From contig CM034414.1 of the NCBI GenBank assembly GCA_019925095.2, positions 598,001-662,000 of the forward strand: a stretch of 64,000 nt of DNA. The letters are read 5' to 3'. Position 1 is the first letter of the stretch, and every line of letters starts with the position of its first letter. Made by a program: the position numbers and the translations under genes. The notes under the pieces were generated by a model. That model was not told where the DNA came from, did no database searches, and was given only the letters and a program-made list of their open reading frames with translations. The DNA comes from Dendrolimus kikuchii. Taxonomy: Eukaryota > Arthropoda > Insecta > Lepidoptera > Lasiocampidae. Shown here in pieces: positions 1 to 12,078 of this stretch.

Positions 1-144
1 TCCGTCTTACGAGCTTAGATGTGCAAATGGTGATGAAGCATGGATCATTAGAACAGGAGATTTTCGTATAGAAAGGATATAAAAAATTCGGAAAATTTCT
101 CATCGCCTCGTCAAATATTACTACACATGAAAGAGAAAAAAATC
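1..144. other. Sequence after the long talin stop codon
   Basis: Presumed 3' UTR of the long talin form. No canonical AATAAA on the minus strand, so the transcript end probably lies beyond the window. Confidence 0.4.
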
Positions 145-1090
145 TTAAAAATTACCGAATTTCTTGGTAATCGTGGAGCTGGATTCAGACTTATGCGAGC
201 TGGTCATGACGGACTTCCTCTCGATAGTCTCCGACGTTATCGTCTGCTTCGAGAACTTCTTATCCAGAGCGTCGAGCTCCTTGGTCATCTCCGCCGGTTT
301 TTTGACCTTCGTCACGCTGGTCTGGAAATCTGACTGGAATTCCGACGGCCTCATAAACGAGCGACTCGTGTCCGAGCTCATTTTCGACTCCAATGTATTG
401 AACCTCGAATCCAGAGTGCTATATCTCGATTCGTTATCGAAGGATTTCGACAATTCATCGATACCTTCCAACTTGATCGGTTCGTATTTAGTATTGGTCG
501 TTGTTAGGTTAACCGGTGACGAGCTGTAGATCTTCGTTGTGGTTATCTTTTGGGTGCCGTTGGGTATCTCCTTCACCTCGGTCGTCGTTTCTTCCATATA
601 ATTCGGTCCCGAATATCCTTGAACTTCCTTTCCATAAGGAGATGCTATCCTGTCATAATCCGGCGTGACTGCTTTAACTAAATCCGTTGAATGCGCTTTG
701 AAATCAGTTTTTTCTATCTTCGGCGTAGATGTGAAAGGAGACTTCATCTCTTGACGTATTTCTGTTTTAGAGAATTCCGTTTTTGGTTGCGATTGGTAAC
801 TTTCAGATTTGATCGAATATTCTGAATGTTTCGTTCCTCCTGGGATGGCTTCAGTAGACTTGTGGTGCTCAGAAAACGTTTGACCTAGACAGTCTTTCTT
901 CAGTGTGGAGTATATAGGTTCCTTATCGTCGAATTTCAGTTCTCGGGCGTTGAATTTTGGACTCAAAGGTGTTTTCGGTGCTTCGTAGTACTTCTCCTGT
1001 TTCGCAAATTGCTGGTAGCTGGATTCTTGGTGTTCCGATGTTGAATACTCATTGACCGGTCGCGGCGTGTCATACAGGCGGGTTTCGTAG
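145..1090 (-). CDS. rhea: Talin alternative last exon B (long, Ser/Thr/Lys-rich end)
   Basis: Encodes about 314 residues starting YETRLYDTPRPVNEYSTSE and ending TITKKFGNF before TAA at 145-147. Acceptor aatttccaacag; phase 2 in, completing CG/C as Arg. The sequence is rich in S, T, K and E, with many SP/TP sites (FTSTPKIEK, TPLSPKF, YSSSPVN), and contains a heptad-like part (DALDKKFSKQ). It has no known fold that I can name; it is probably a disordered, phosphorylated tail of the long isoform. Drosophila talin also extends well past the dimerisation helix. Confidence 0.82.
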
Positions 1091-2872
1091 CTGTTGGAAA
1101 TTGGTTTTTTTAATTAGTTGAGTTAATTAATTAATATCACCAGGAGATTTTAAGAAGATATTATTTATGCATATTGTATGACGACATAGCTGGGTCATAA
1201 CTAACATAAGGTATACTGAAATGTAAGCAGGTAAGTTCATAAGTGACACTTCAATGGTCGGCATGGTAGACAGAGGGAAATGTGGTGAGACACTCAAGCT
1301 TAGATGGTCATCAAATAGCGCCAGGCACAGAAGGGCGCCTGAAGCTGCTAAAAATCTATCTGCTACTGCCAATATATCAATCGAGGTTGACATAACAACT
1401 TTGACAATCGAAAATGAAATTATGGGTATGCCAACTACGAACTTGTCGACCTATAATTTAACTCGCATTATTCCATACCAAACTCATAGATTAGTTAAGC
1501 AACAGTTAAATCTACAACTGAGTATATGTAATAGTTCAATGTTAACTTTATGCTATTTATTACCAGCAGGTTTATATAAAATATTCTGCTTATTTACTGG
1601 TAGAATCTTGACATAAACATCATTTTTTACCAGTAGTAAAGAATGTATAATAAGATAAGGAAACCTGCTTTAAGTTTATGTCAGTCATACAAAATGCACA
1701 TTATTACATCAATGTATCAATTTAATATTTTTACGGAAAGAGCTAAATTTACAAAATTATTTACAACAAATTGGCTTTTAATAATAGTTTCAATTACGAT
1801 ACGCTATTAATGACATGAAGGTAGGGTAAACTACCTGATGGTAACTGGCTCTAGCATGACTAATTGACAACTGCAAGGCCAGAGTATTAATCCTCTAATA
1901 TCATAGACTTTTATTGAGGTTCTAATAATCTAGAAGAAAAAACCATTTCTTAAAGATACTATTTCCAAAGAAAAAACCAATTTGGTAATATTTAATTTAG
2001 CAAAAACTTTCAAAGCAAAATTCAGTCCAAATATAGGAAATCAAAATATAGGTATGATTGAGATAATAAGGCCCATTGAACCTACAAGATGAGAGCGAGA
2101 AACACCGCCACCATGCTTTGTTACATGCATACATAGTAAAACACATAAAGCTCAAAAAACACTGTTACTGAAACACCACCAAATTTAATATCCAAAAATT
2201 AAAAAAAACGAGAATTTTTTAAATAATAGAATAAAATATTACGGTTCTGGCTATAAGGCCTTTTGTACTACTTACTAATATTTCTTTTGAGTTTTAGTCG
2301 TTTCGATGCCGGACAAAGAATCTTGTCAAGGAGTAGGGTATGTATTCTACAACTACCATAAAATTTTAACCAATATTATACATATTTTGGAAATTAAGTG
2401 GTACAAAAAGATATCTCCCTAAAAAGTACCAAATTAAAAAAATCATTGAGTTGTCTGCAATGTGATTTTTGTTTAAGTTAACTTAAGTTTATTATGAACA
2501 AACAACATTGATCTGTTCATAATAAAGTTAAATCAACTGAAACATAAATTCCATGAACAAAATTACTGTCCATTTATTTATAGTTAACAAAGGCAAGAAT
2601 TTAATATAGAATCTGAGAAATGATATATATTAGAGAAGAAACAAAACGCACATATATAAAGAATCAATAATAATAAAAGACCAAAAAAGAAAACTACATG
2701 AATACGTTTTGAAAAGATCGAGAGGGTCGAAAAAAATATAGCACAGATGTGCAAATTTCTATTTAAAATTTTTTGGTGTTTCAGTAACAAACGACTGGTT
2801 AACACAAAACCAAAGTTAGATCACAAGTTTAGTTAAAAAAAACAACGTCAAATTAGCATCTCCTGATAGCTC
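1091..2872. other. AT-rich intron sequence, nothing recognised
   Basis: Part of the intron before talin terminal exon B. Several short frames on both strands, none with conserved-looking protein. I see no repeat shared with the rest of the window. Confidence 0.5.
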
Positions 2873-4412
2873 GTGTCGCAGGCCCGACGGTGGTGGTGTT
2901 GTGTGTATCCAATGTATGGGTTACCTAAAATTCACAAAAACAACATCCCCTTGCGCCCTATAGTTAGCCAGCTTGACTCACCAACATACAGACTGGCACA
3001 ACATCTCGCGAAGACACTCAACAATCTCCGCGGCAACACACCCTACCATGTCAAGGATTCCTTCGACTTCATCAGCGCAATTGAAAATTTGACATTGGCT
3101 GAGGATGAAGTACTAGTCAGTTTTGATGTCCAGTCCTTATTTACCAGTTTACCAGTGGAAGACTGCATTGAGATTGTCAAAAGGAAGCTAATAGATAATA
3201 ACATGCCTGAGGAATATGCAGATCTACTAAAACATTGCCTCACATCTGGCTATTTCGTGTGGGACTACGGCTTCTACGACCAAATCAACGGTGTAGCCAT
3301 GGGCTCACCGGTGTCTCCTGTCGTAGCTGACATTTTTATGGAAGACTTCGAGCAGAAGGCACTGGATACCGCTCCGGCTAAGCCGAAGATGTATAAAAGG
3401 TACGTAGACGATACTTTTGCCGTCCTCCCAAACGATAAAGTCTCTGCATTTCTAGATCATCTCAATTCCATTAGCAGTAATATTAAATTTACTATGGAAC
3501 TAGAGGCAAATAATAAATTAGCTTTTCTGGATGTGCTCATCCTAAGGAACCCTGACAATACTCTTGGTCATACGGTGTATAGGAAACCTACCCATACAGA
3601 TAAATACCTTAATGGTTCGTCTCACCACCATCCTAGTCAGTTAGCTACCGTGGGCAAATCTTTGTTTCAGAGAGCACAGAAAATTTGTGACGAGAACCAC
3701 ATAGCTGGAGAGCTTCAGCATGTCAAGCGAGTTCTACAACGCAATCAGCTGAAGACTCCACACCAACGTCACAAAGGCCCCAAACCACCTTCAGTTGAGC
3801 GGTGCCCTGCTACCCTACCCTACATCAAGGGGGTCACAGACAGAATTGGTCACATCCTCAGGCGAGCTTCAATCAAAACATATTTCAAGCCGCAGAAAAA
3901 GATTACCCAATTTCTGAGACCTGTGAAATGCAATATCCCACTCCAGGATGCAGGGGGTTACAAGCTTGATTGTGAGTGTGGATTGTCATACATTGGGCAA
4001 ACAAAGAGGAGCATAAAAACACGAGTAAAAGAACACATTGCTGACATGAAACACACAAGGTCTACGAAGTCTGCGATCAGTGAACACACGCTGGATAAAC
4101 CCAACCACTACATCAGATTCGATAACCCACAAATCCTCGCGAAAGAGAATCGTTTCATACCTAGAATGATGCGTGAGGCTATTGAAATCAAAAAACACCC
4201 AAATTTCAATAGAGAAGATGGTTGGCAAGTACCACCTGTTTGGGATCCAATTATCAAAACTATTAAGACCCAAACCCAGCAAAAACCAGCTGCCAGACCT
4301 CAAGACACTGTGAGCTCTTTCTGCGTACAACGGAACACAAACCAACTTGACTGATAATTACTTTTATTTTTCCTTCCACCCATTTTAATATTATATAAAA
4401 TTATTAGAGCTC
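2873..4412 (+). mobile_element. Penelope-like element: reverse transcriptase plus GIY-YIG endonuclease, 5'- and 3'-truncated
   Basis: One open frame (to the stop at 4354, about 490 codons) shows YGLPKIHK, LRPIVSQ, VSFDVQSLFTSLP, GVAMGSPVSPVVADIFME and the catalytic YVDDTF, all Penelope-type RT motifs. A GIY-YIG domain follows (GGYKLDCECG, LSYIGQTKRSIKTRVKEH). The N-terminal RT motifs are missing and the frame lacks a convincing ATG, so the copy is 5'-truncated; the rest of the frame has no stops. Homology to the copy at 61.4 kb ends at 4412. It lies in the talin intron, on the opposite strand to the gene. Retrotransposon protein, not a host gene. Confidence 0.93.
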
Positions 4413-6215
4413 TTAATTGATGAAATTCAGTATCAAATATATCTGATGCGAAGGTTCTTCCACATTGGTCTGAGATTAGCAAATTTATAAGAGTTGAATT
4501 TGGACATTGAACTTAAATAATGACTTGAAAAGTATTAAATGGCAAGAGCGTAATAGAATACTTTCATTACAAAATTTTATTTCGGTTTTGGCTCCCAACA
4601 TTTTTGGCATTGATTTTGCCTAAAGTTTGCAAGGGGTCGATATGGCAATTTTCTAGTCAATTTATATTTTCAAATACAGCCCTATCCAGTGTTATAACAA
4701 TTATTTTTCGTTCAATGTCACAATATCTAATACTTTTTCGGCTAACTTTCGCGCTTGAGAATGGATTATTGGTTTTTTCACTTTAACGCGCGATGTAGAG
4801 GCAACCGGGACATTTTTAAAACAAAAATAATTAATAAACACGGTCTATGTGGATTCGTGCAGCGTTATAATGGACGCTATGCGAGTGTGCAGGGTGTTGG
4901 CAACACCGACATAACATAATATTATTTTGATACTTGCAACACTGACGTTGCTTTTTGTTTCTTCTTCCATTTTGGTTGCAGCCGAGAGCACACGTATTCG
5001 TTATGTAAAAGTGATTTATTATAAGTTTTCACCACTAACAGTTTTTAAGTTCTGTACTTACAACGACTAGGGTATCGCCTACATCATTAGCGTAGAAATT
5101 ACATACATAACTTCACGCCAGTTCTCTTGCGGGGTAGGCACGAACAACAGAGCGCCATTCAGGCTTATTCTTACACATCTCACTTGCTTCTTTGACATTC
5201 ATAACTCGTGTCATGCACGCTCGTCTGTTCTTAAGGCTCCTGACATCACCTTCTTCTAGTACACAATCAATTTGATCATGGAAGGTGTGTGGTGGCCTAC
5301 ACTTTTGCATTGTATATCTGTTTAGTCATTCCTTCATCATGCATTCTTACCATATGCCCGAACCACCGGAGCATTCCTTTCCTTACCTTCACCCCGACAC
5401 TCTCTTTCAGACAAACTCTCTTTCTTACTTCGGTATTACGAACGCGGTCCGCGAGCGTTACTCCGCAAATTTTGCGCAGTGCTCGCATCTCGACCGCGTT
5501 TACTTTACTCTCATGCTCTCTCTTCCATACCCAACTCTCGCTTCCATACGTGAGCGTAGGTACCAGCACCGCGTTGTGTATGGCAAGCTGGGCCTTCTGG
5601 CTGAGGTTCTTAGCGCCTAGAAATTTACCTAACGCTCCATTCACATTATACCCCAAAGTCACTCTTCTTTCTATATCAGCGGTGTACCTTCCATACCTGC
5701 TAAAAGCACATCCAAGATATACAAACTCATTCACTTGCTCCAGCGTAACATCATCGACCATTATCCTTGCATTCGTTCTGGTTTCTTCGCATTCTTCGCA
5801 TTAGCGTAGAACAATATATATTATATGTGCGACGAGCTGCGCACACAGGACATTCCCCCCCTCTACGACTCACCTCATACCCCGATTGCCATGTTGACTT
5901 GTCGCAACTTCTAGGTTTGACAGAAAACTATCATATTTTTCGGGATAAAAAATTATTCTACATACATCTTCTGTTTAAACCAGACCAACATGGAAGACTA
6001 ATATTATTAAAAATCCCACAAAATTGTCAATCACATAATTAAATTGCTACCGTCCCCTGATGAACATTTCGAAATGAACTCCTCCTGAGAGATAATATAT
6101 AGTGCATTGAGACTCCCCCAATTAAGAAAAAAAGTGCCCCCCCCCCCCTAAAGTATCACAAAGAAGTACCGTGAACGAACCCAGCGGGAAAATGTCTTTG
6201 CTTATAACTGGCAAA
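4413..6215. other. Noncoding stretch around LINE copy A
   Basis: 4413-5100 and 5791-6215 hold nothing recognisable apart from a poly(C) run near 6138. The last part would be the 3' UTR of the short talin form; no AATAAA was seen close to the stop. Confidence 0.4.
5101..5790 (-). mobile_element. RTE-like LINE 3' end, longest copy A (TATG tail)
   Basis: On the minus strand it encodes MVDDVTLEQVNEFVYLGCAF, YGSESWVWKREHES, RKGMLRWFGHMVRM, and after a frameshift GDVRSLKNRRACMTRVMN to YPARELA-stop. This is the C-terminal end of a non-LTR reverse transcriptase. A tatgtatgt tail follows the stop directly. It is 5'-truncated; the reverse strand only shows shadows. At least sixteen copies of this end occur here, always with the same 3' terminus. 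Confidence 0.8.
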
Positions 6216-6444
6216 TCATTCTTGTCTTTCGTCGTACTTTTGTAAGGATATCCGCCGCGGCGGCGGGGCGGGCCTCTCCCGCTTGTAGACGATCCTTTCG
6301 GCCAGTTCCGGCCTGGGAGGCCTCTCGGGTACTTCAGGCCTCTCGGGTACTTCCGGCCTCTCGCCGTCAGTTATCAAAAGGGCCGTTCTCACCTCGGGTA
6401 GTTGTAATGTTTTCACCACAACTGTTTCTTCTGTCATGCTTGTC
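6216..6444 (-). CDS. rhea: Talin alternative last exon A (short, proline-rich end)
   Basis: Encodes TSMTEETVVVKTLQLPEVRT, ALLITDGERPEVPERPEVPE, RPPRPELAERIVYKRERPAP and PPRRISLQKYDERQE, then TGA. The acceptor atttatag has branch-like ctaac upstream; a second acceptor 6 bases downstream (ggacaag) keeps the frame. It accepts phase 2 from the exon at 16.3 kb, as the other terminal exon does. PEVPER repeats and PAPPPRR look like SH3 ligands. No canonical AATAAA was found just downstream. An alternative C-terminus of talin is the likeliest reading. Confidence 0.72.
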
Positions 6445-6660
6445 CTATAAATCGTTAGGTTAGTTATGGTTACCATGCATGCTTGTTACGGCATATAGCA
6501 GAACAGAACAGGTTATGACAGTAAGGTATAGACAGCAGTGATGTCATCAAATGTATTGGCAGAATCTATCTATATAACAATTAAAATTAAAGTGTTTATT
6601 TGTGTGTAATTTGAAAATAAATGACAAAACTTACAGGAACTTGTTTTATTATAAAAACTG

Positions 6661-7154
6661 TCATCTATACATATAATAAAATTGTAGAGGTCGAATTTCT
6701 GTACAATGAAAAAAAAAATGCTAAAAACCGAGCCAGGGGGATGTAAGAAGTGAAATAGAACTAATTTAGAATTTTTTCAAATTTTTTGTTTCTCTGTTTG
6801 TACCGGCTAATCTCCGAAACGACTGGACCGATTTAAATGAAATTTTGTATGGTGGTAGCTTATATCCCTGGTCAACATATAGAATACTTTTGATCCCGTA
6901 AAATTAAGGAGATCCCGTGGGATAGTTAAAAAAACTTTAATTACTTGAACAGCTTATTATACAGCTTATGCACTTAATTAAGTATTGATATTTCCGGTAT
7001 CATCATACAATATAACAATAATAGGCTATATATCATCACGCTAAGACCAATATGAGCGGAGTACCAATAAAGAATATTTCAAAATCGGGGGTTTTTTTTC
7101 ACTTACTTTTTTTTTAACTATTCCACGCGGACGACGTCGCGGGCAGAAGCTAGT
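6661..7154 (+). mobile_element. Non-autonomous Helitron-like element
   Basis: Starts with TC (tcatctatacatata), contains the lepidopteran-type ctgtttgtaccggctaatct and ggaccgattt boxes, and ends with a short GC hairpin (gcggacgacgtcgcgggc) followed by CTAGT at 7150-7154. Closely related to 26222-26747. Confidence 0.65.
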
Positions 7155-7487
7155 ATTCTATATAATATAAACTATCACTGTCGGTTGAGTTTGAGTTCTA
7201 AGTTTACTGTGCTTGCCATTGAAGCCACATACTTGAAAACAGACTGTGTGCTATGATGGTGCACAAATTAAATCAAATTTTCGCTCCATTGTGCGTATTG
7301 CGTAACGAAGCGTAAGTAATGTAATGAGTGTCATAAAAAAATATTATAGCTTAAGTTTATAGAAAAACAACAACCCTTACTCGTAACATATTAATTTATA
7401 ATATGTGTGATCTGTAATACATTAATCTCTGATAAGCTCTTGATGATGACAAAACTCTAATATATATATATATTTATTATGTTTAAA

Positions 7488-7785
7488 AAAAGTCGTGGTA
7501 GCGTAATGGCTAGCGCACGCGTCCCAGACTCAGAGGGCGCGGGTTCGATCCTGCCAGAACGCATGCACCTCTTAGTCAGTTTTCTGATCTTATGTCCATA
7601 TTGTTACAATTACCATGTGCTAACAACAGTGAAGGAAAACATCGTGATGCAACCTGCACATCGAGATAACCGATGTGTCAAACCTGCCAAGCCGCCTTGG
7701 ACAAGCGTGGCGGGTATACTGTCTGTTCCCCCTATAATGGGAGGCCCGAGCTCAGCAGTGGGACATTAATGGGCTGATATTATTA
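7488..7785 (+). mobile_element. tRNA-derived SINE 1, copy 1
   Basis: The tRNA-like head has A-box tagcgtaatggctagcgc and B-box gggttcgatcc. The body ends gtgggacattaatgggctga and a tattatt tail. About 290 bp. Confidence 0.75.
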
Positions 7786-7799
7786 TGTTTAAATAGTTG

Positions 7800-8045
7800 T
7801 ATTTTATCACTATATCTTGTATATGTATATCCCCATATTGTATATCCCCAAATAACGCAAGTTACGCTTGTGTTATGTGTAATATACAGCGGACTACTTT
7901 GGGGCCGATCCCAGACACCCAGACCATAGTAAATAACGGAGAAAATACGTTTCCGAAATTTACTATACCAGGAACCGAACCCGGAACCTCTGCGTTGCAG
8001 TGAGGTACGCCGGCAAAGGCTTAGCCCGCTCAACCACAGAGGCCG
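7800..8045 (-). mobile_element. tRNA-derived SINE 2, copy 1
   Basis: The minus strand reads ggcctctgtggttgagcggg at the head, a B-box-like gggttcggttcc, then a body with tctccgttatttactatgg and tgtctgggatcgg, ending gggatatacaatatgg. Confidence 0.7.
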
Positions 8046-8974
8046 TCTGTCACAATTATATGTATACCACCATCGCCACTCCTAATCAGCAATGTTCTGG
8101 AAGATATCGCTTTTTAGCGATAAGACCGCCCTTTGTACCCAACTAGACTTATACTAGTTCGTAAGTTTTCTGTAATGGTGTACAATAAAGTGTTATCTGT
8201 CCTATCTATATAAATTGAATTTTAATTGACATAATCATAATTTAATACGCAATTTTATAATTTATCGGTTGATATTTTATTAGATAAAGAATTAAATGAA
8301 TAATAAGATAATAGTACATTATGGCACTAGTGTGTAACATTGGTGATTACCGCCGAGGCGCCGTTGAGACTCGAGCCGTAGGCGAGGGTCTTAAGAGAGC
8401 CGAGGACGGTAATCATCAATACTCATACGACGTTTTTCAACACACTTGTGAATAAAATAACAACAAAAACTCATTTTATTTAGTAGATAAAAAAAAGTTA
8501 TATATGAGTGAAAGTTTTATTTATTAAACACGTACGAGTTACAATTATCTATTTAAGTAAGAAGTTGCATGAAATGAGCGAGCAATAGGAACATTAATTT
8601 ATTTGTTCTATAGAACACGATCTTTTTTTTTTAATAAAAACTTTTTTAAGAACAAAGCAACTCAACCAATAAAATTTTACAAAAAATCTATAACTCACTA
8701 GTGAGTTATAATGTTTTTTAGGCACAGTTTGATTATGGGTGTCATTCAGTGCCTAATTGCGGTGACCATAGAGCCACTTTATGAGCAAGTGTGTTGAAAA
8801 TATATTTAAATAGAATTTGTAAGCAGGATACTTAGACATATGCATGCCGAAAGGCGGAATTTGGAGAGCTGTACTATGTTAAATTTAACACCTGTCGTAT
8901 ACCCGTTTTCGCATTAAATAAATTGAATTGAATTGACAAAAAAAAATAATTGAATGAATTCTTATCAATCTATC
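8046..8974. other. Noncoding, possible decayed transposon
   Basis: Two GC-rich blocks (8345-8415 and 8735-8770) flank an AT-rich centre with facing gtgtgtaaca-like and agtgtgttgaaa ends. This is too weak to name an element. Confidence 0.3.
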
Positions 8975-9865
8975 TAAGTGTTCATTCACGTCGACTCGCG
9001 GGCGCGGTAGCGGGCGCGGTGGCGGACGCGGGCGCGGTAGACTTAGCGAGTACGCGTTCACATTGGCCGCCAGGCGTTTGCGCGAGTTTTGTGTTTTCAG
9101 AGATAGAAAATATGGACGACGATCTTTTATTTATAATTGAAAATTCACATCTAAATTGGGAGATGTTAAAATTAGAATTGGTGTGCACGAAATTAATAAA
9201 GAAAGAGAACGGTATGGTAAATTTCATACTTTATATAGTAATTTGAGAGACCAGGATGACTGTTAACTGTTTTGATTACGTATTGGATTCAATAAGGAGT
9301 GAGATTTCGAAAGACACAAATTTTCATAAAAGCATAAAGCCCGAAGAATGACTATTTGTAACTATAAGGTGAGTTTAAAAAAACATAGTTAATTATCATT
9401 TTTTTTATCAGGATACATAATAACAGTAATTCAAATTCGAACAAGGTTCGTTAACATTTTTTGAAAAGGCTTTTGGGAATTGCAGGAGTTAAATTATTAA
9501 CTCGCGCAATTTCCAAAAATCTAATATAAAAATCAAAATAATACTGGACGCCCTGGACGGTTTTTGCCGTTGTATTGTGTCGTATAGCGATAAAGTGCGT
9601 TAGTACATATATTATGACCGTTGACTCTATACCCGTATATATAAAGTACTCTGTCGTTCATACCGGTTGAACATAGCTGACGTCGCGAGTGAATCGCGCG
9701 CTTCGCCGCTAGCATACAACTCATGCGTTTGATATTGCCGCGAGCGAAACGCGCTTGCCCGCTACTTATACCGCGCGTGCATTTCGCAACGTGAACACTT
9801 GGATATTACGCCATATGCTTGTTATTTCGCGACCGCGACCGCGAGTCGACGTGTTTGAACACTTA
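8975..9865 (+). mobile_element. PIF/Harbinger transposon relic with long terminal inverted repeats
   Basis: The left end (taagtgttca..cacgtcgactcgcgg at 8975) is the inverse of the right end (ccgcgagtcgacgtg..tgaacactta, to 9865). In between, after an ATG at 9112, two frames give MDDDLLFIIEN, EINKERERYGKFHTLYSNLR and TNFHKSIKPEE-stop. These recall the N-terminus of Harbinger nucleases (FHxLYxxLR, TNFRxSIxPEERLAVTLR). The DDE core is lost, and a frameshift plus a stop are visible. Short GGGCGCGGT repeats lie in the left TIR. Confidence 0.65.
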
Positions 9866-10124
9866 GGCGAATGTAACTCTGTCTGTTACATAAAACTACT
9901 GGACCGATTTGGCTGTAACTCGGTATATATTTATGTAAGTTTAATACGTAGGATGGACGTAGGATACTTTTAATTCCGAAAAAGGCATCCATTTTGGGAT
10001 AGATGTAAACGGTGATCGTAGAAAGTAGGATACGTTATTTCTTTGCGATTTGTCATTTTGATCATATCGATCAATTTCGTCATTTATGTAGTTTACGTTG
10101 TATGAGAAAGGTTTTTATTTTATT
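9866..10124. other. Fragment of Helitron-type sequence
   Basis: Contains aactactggaccgatttgg and ggatacttttaattccg, as in the 12-kb Helitron, without ends. Confidence 0.4.
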
Positions 10125-10430
10125 TTATTGCATGACTTCAGCAGACAGTCAGACGGCCCACTTGATGGAAAGCGGTTACCATCGCCTATGGACATTTGCA
10201 ACACCAAAGTTGCTACAAATGCGCTGCTGCTCTCTTAAGGGAGACTGGAACCTGGTCACTAATGCCGGAACACAACTCAAGGTTGTTATGGCGACATACT
10301 TTAGACCAGGGGTGGTAGCCATCCAGTCGGGTAAATGCCCTACCACCTGGCTGTGGGTTGTTAAGTCGCCTCTTACGACAGGCCACCCCAACGCAGGAAA
10401 TCGTATTCTTTCTCCGTTCCTGCACGGTTG
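10125..10430 (-). repeat. 300-bp poly(A)-ended repeat (family C), copy 1
   Basis: Consensus in sense orientation: ccgtgcaggaacggagaaag at the 5' end, gtcgtaagaggcgac, ctaccacccctggtct, gagagcagcagcgcatttg, ggcgatggtaaccgctttcc, cctgtctgctg and a poly(A)-like end. Here it is on the minus strand. Short frames over it are not genes. Confidence 0.75.
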
Positions 10431-10504
10431 TATGGGAGACCAATCATATCTCGAGTTTATTTAAAATTCATCATCTATGAAAAAAATGCTCTAGTATTAT
10501 CAAA

Positions 10505-10640
10505 ACGACTCATTGACTCTTCGAGTGATCAGTATGCCGATCCAGCGAGGAAACGCAGCCAGCCTTCTGGGCACCTTACCCATAGAAGACGGTGATCTAG
10601 GCTCAGTAATCCACTTATAGTCTTGAGGGACTATGAGTAG
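10505..10640 (+). mobile_element. LINE C-terminal fragment (IQRGNAASLLGT family)
   Basis: Encodes SMPIQRGNAASLLGTLPIED and then GDLGSVIHL-stop. Short remnant between two copies of the 300-bp repeat. Confidence 0.55.
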
Positions 10641-10694
10641 AATACAATACAAATAAGTTAAGTTTTCTTGCATTGTATTCGATTATATGTAATA

Positions 10695-10940
10695 TTTTTT
10701 TTATTTTTTTTTATTGCAGGAGATCAGCAGACAGGCAGACGGCCCACTTGATGGAAAGCGGTTATCATCGCCTATGGACATTTGCAACACCAGAGGTGCT
10801 ACAAATGCGCTGCTGCTCTCTTAAGGGACACTGGAACCTGTTCACTAATGCCGGAACACAACTCAAGGTTGTTATGAGGACATACTTTAGACTAGGGGTG
10901 GTAGCCATCCAGTCGGGCAAATGCCCTACCACCTGGCATT
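10695..10940 (-). repeat. Family C repeat, copy 2 (5'-truncated)
   Basis: About 90% like copy 1, but ends before the gtcgtaagaggcgac block. Confidence 0.75.
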
Positions 10941-10944
10941 AATA

Positions 10945-11724
10945 ATTTTTTTTAATATATAGCATTAAAAAAAAATAAACAATAAAGGCAGTTCTTTAGA
11001 TAGGTGTTTCCTTCCAATCTCGGTACCTAGAGCACGCGACAATATTTAATTGCGTTTATAAACTAAACCGAATAAAACTTTGCAATTTCAGAGCAATACA
11101 ATGAAAACAATGAATCCTCTTATATAGTTGGATGCTATGAGACTGAATTCCGCGCTTCATCAAAAGCTTAACAAAACGACCGAATCGACCGACAATACAT
11201 TACAGATCCACACGGGAAACAGGTACATCGTTATAAAACTGTTCGTATAGAACATATTGCAAGCACGTTCCGTCATGATGCACGGCACTTACTTAGATTT
11301 CATCGTTCTGTCATTTGTTGTTGTTGCGCTGCGAAAATGGAAAATTAATAAGTAAAAAAGGATACGATAGAAAAAGGATCACTTGAAAAAAGAAAATACA
11401 CGTCGAAAATTATTAATCTCGAAACACTCAAATCCAAAGAGAGAAGAAAAAAAAAATGATTCAGATTGAAAAAAAAAATATTGAAATAATTTTCTAAAGA
11501 AACTACTGGAAAGTATTTAAGTAGCCATAATAAATGGAGTTCGCCGTCTCGCTTGCGTATTACAACATTCTTGAATAAATAATTTTTTGACGTGATAACT
11601 CTTTATGGGAGGGTAAACCGCTTCGTTACGTAACGCGTTACGGCGCCAGTCTGTTTGGCTTCCCTTTCTCTCACACAAGTTATCATTTCTGTAGGGCGCG
11701 TCCCGAAACGCACACGTTTCTTTT
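10945..11724. other. Noncoding, nothing recognised
   Basis: AT-rich intron DNA with one palindromic cttcgttacgtaacgcgttacg block near 11620. Confidence 0.4.
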
Positions 11725-12045
11725 TTATTTTATTTTTTATTGCATGAGTTCAGCAGACAGGCAGACTTGACAGACAGCGGTTATCATCACCTATGGACAT
11801 TTGCAACAACAAAGGTGCTACAAATGCGCTGCTGCTCTCTTAAGGGAGACTGCAACCTGGTCACTAATGGCCGGAACACGACACAAGGTTAATAATAACG
11901 CCATAAGGCGACATACTCTAGACCAGGGGTGGTAGCCGTTGACTCGGACAGATGCCCTACCCCCTGGGTGTGGGTTGTTTTGTCGCCTCTTACGACAGGC
12001 CGTCCCAATGCAGGAATTAGTGTTATTTCTCCGATCCTGCACGGA
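11725..12045 (-). repeat. Family C repeat, copy 3
   Basis: Full-length, with a short deletion in the cggcccacttg part; ends cgatcctgcacgg. Confidence 0.75.
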
Positions 12046-12078
12046 TAATAAATTGATAAATATGTTGAAGCCTAACAA

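Noticed and set aside
1127..1616. Short frames of 88-120 codons on both strands
   Set aside because: No family resemblance, no splice or poly(A) context; consistent with chance.
5285..5804. Plus-strand frames of 111-171 codons (also at 14.2, 28.7, 41.0, 45.9, 54.2 kb)
   Set aside because: They recur only where the LINE C-terminus lies on the other strand; the minus-strand reading carries the RT motifs, so these are shadows.
7488..7570. Possible tRNA gene (A- and B-box sequences), also at 44.8 and 56.8 kb
   Set aside because: No cloverleaf with a proper acceptor stem; the same head occurs with the same body in several places, so SINE.
8950..9246. 98-codon plus-strand frame as a host gene
   Set aside because: It combines translated TIR repeats with the first part of a broken Harbinger nuclease.
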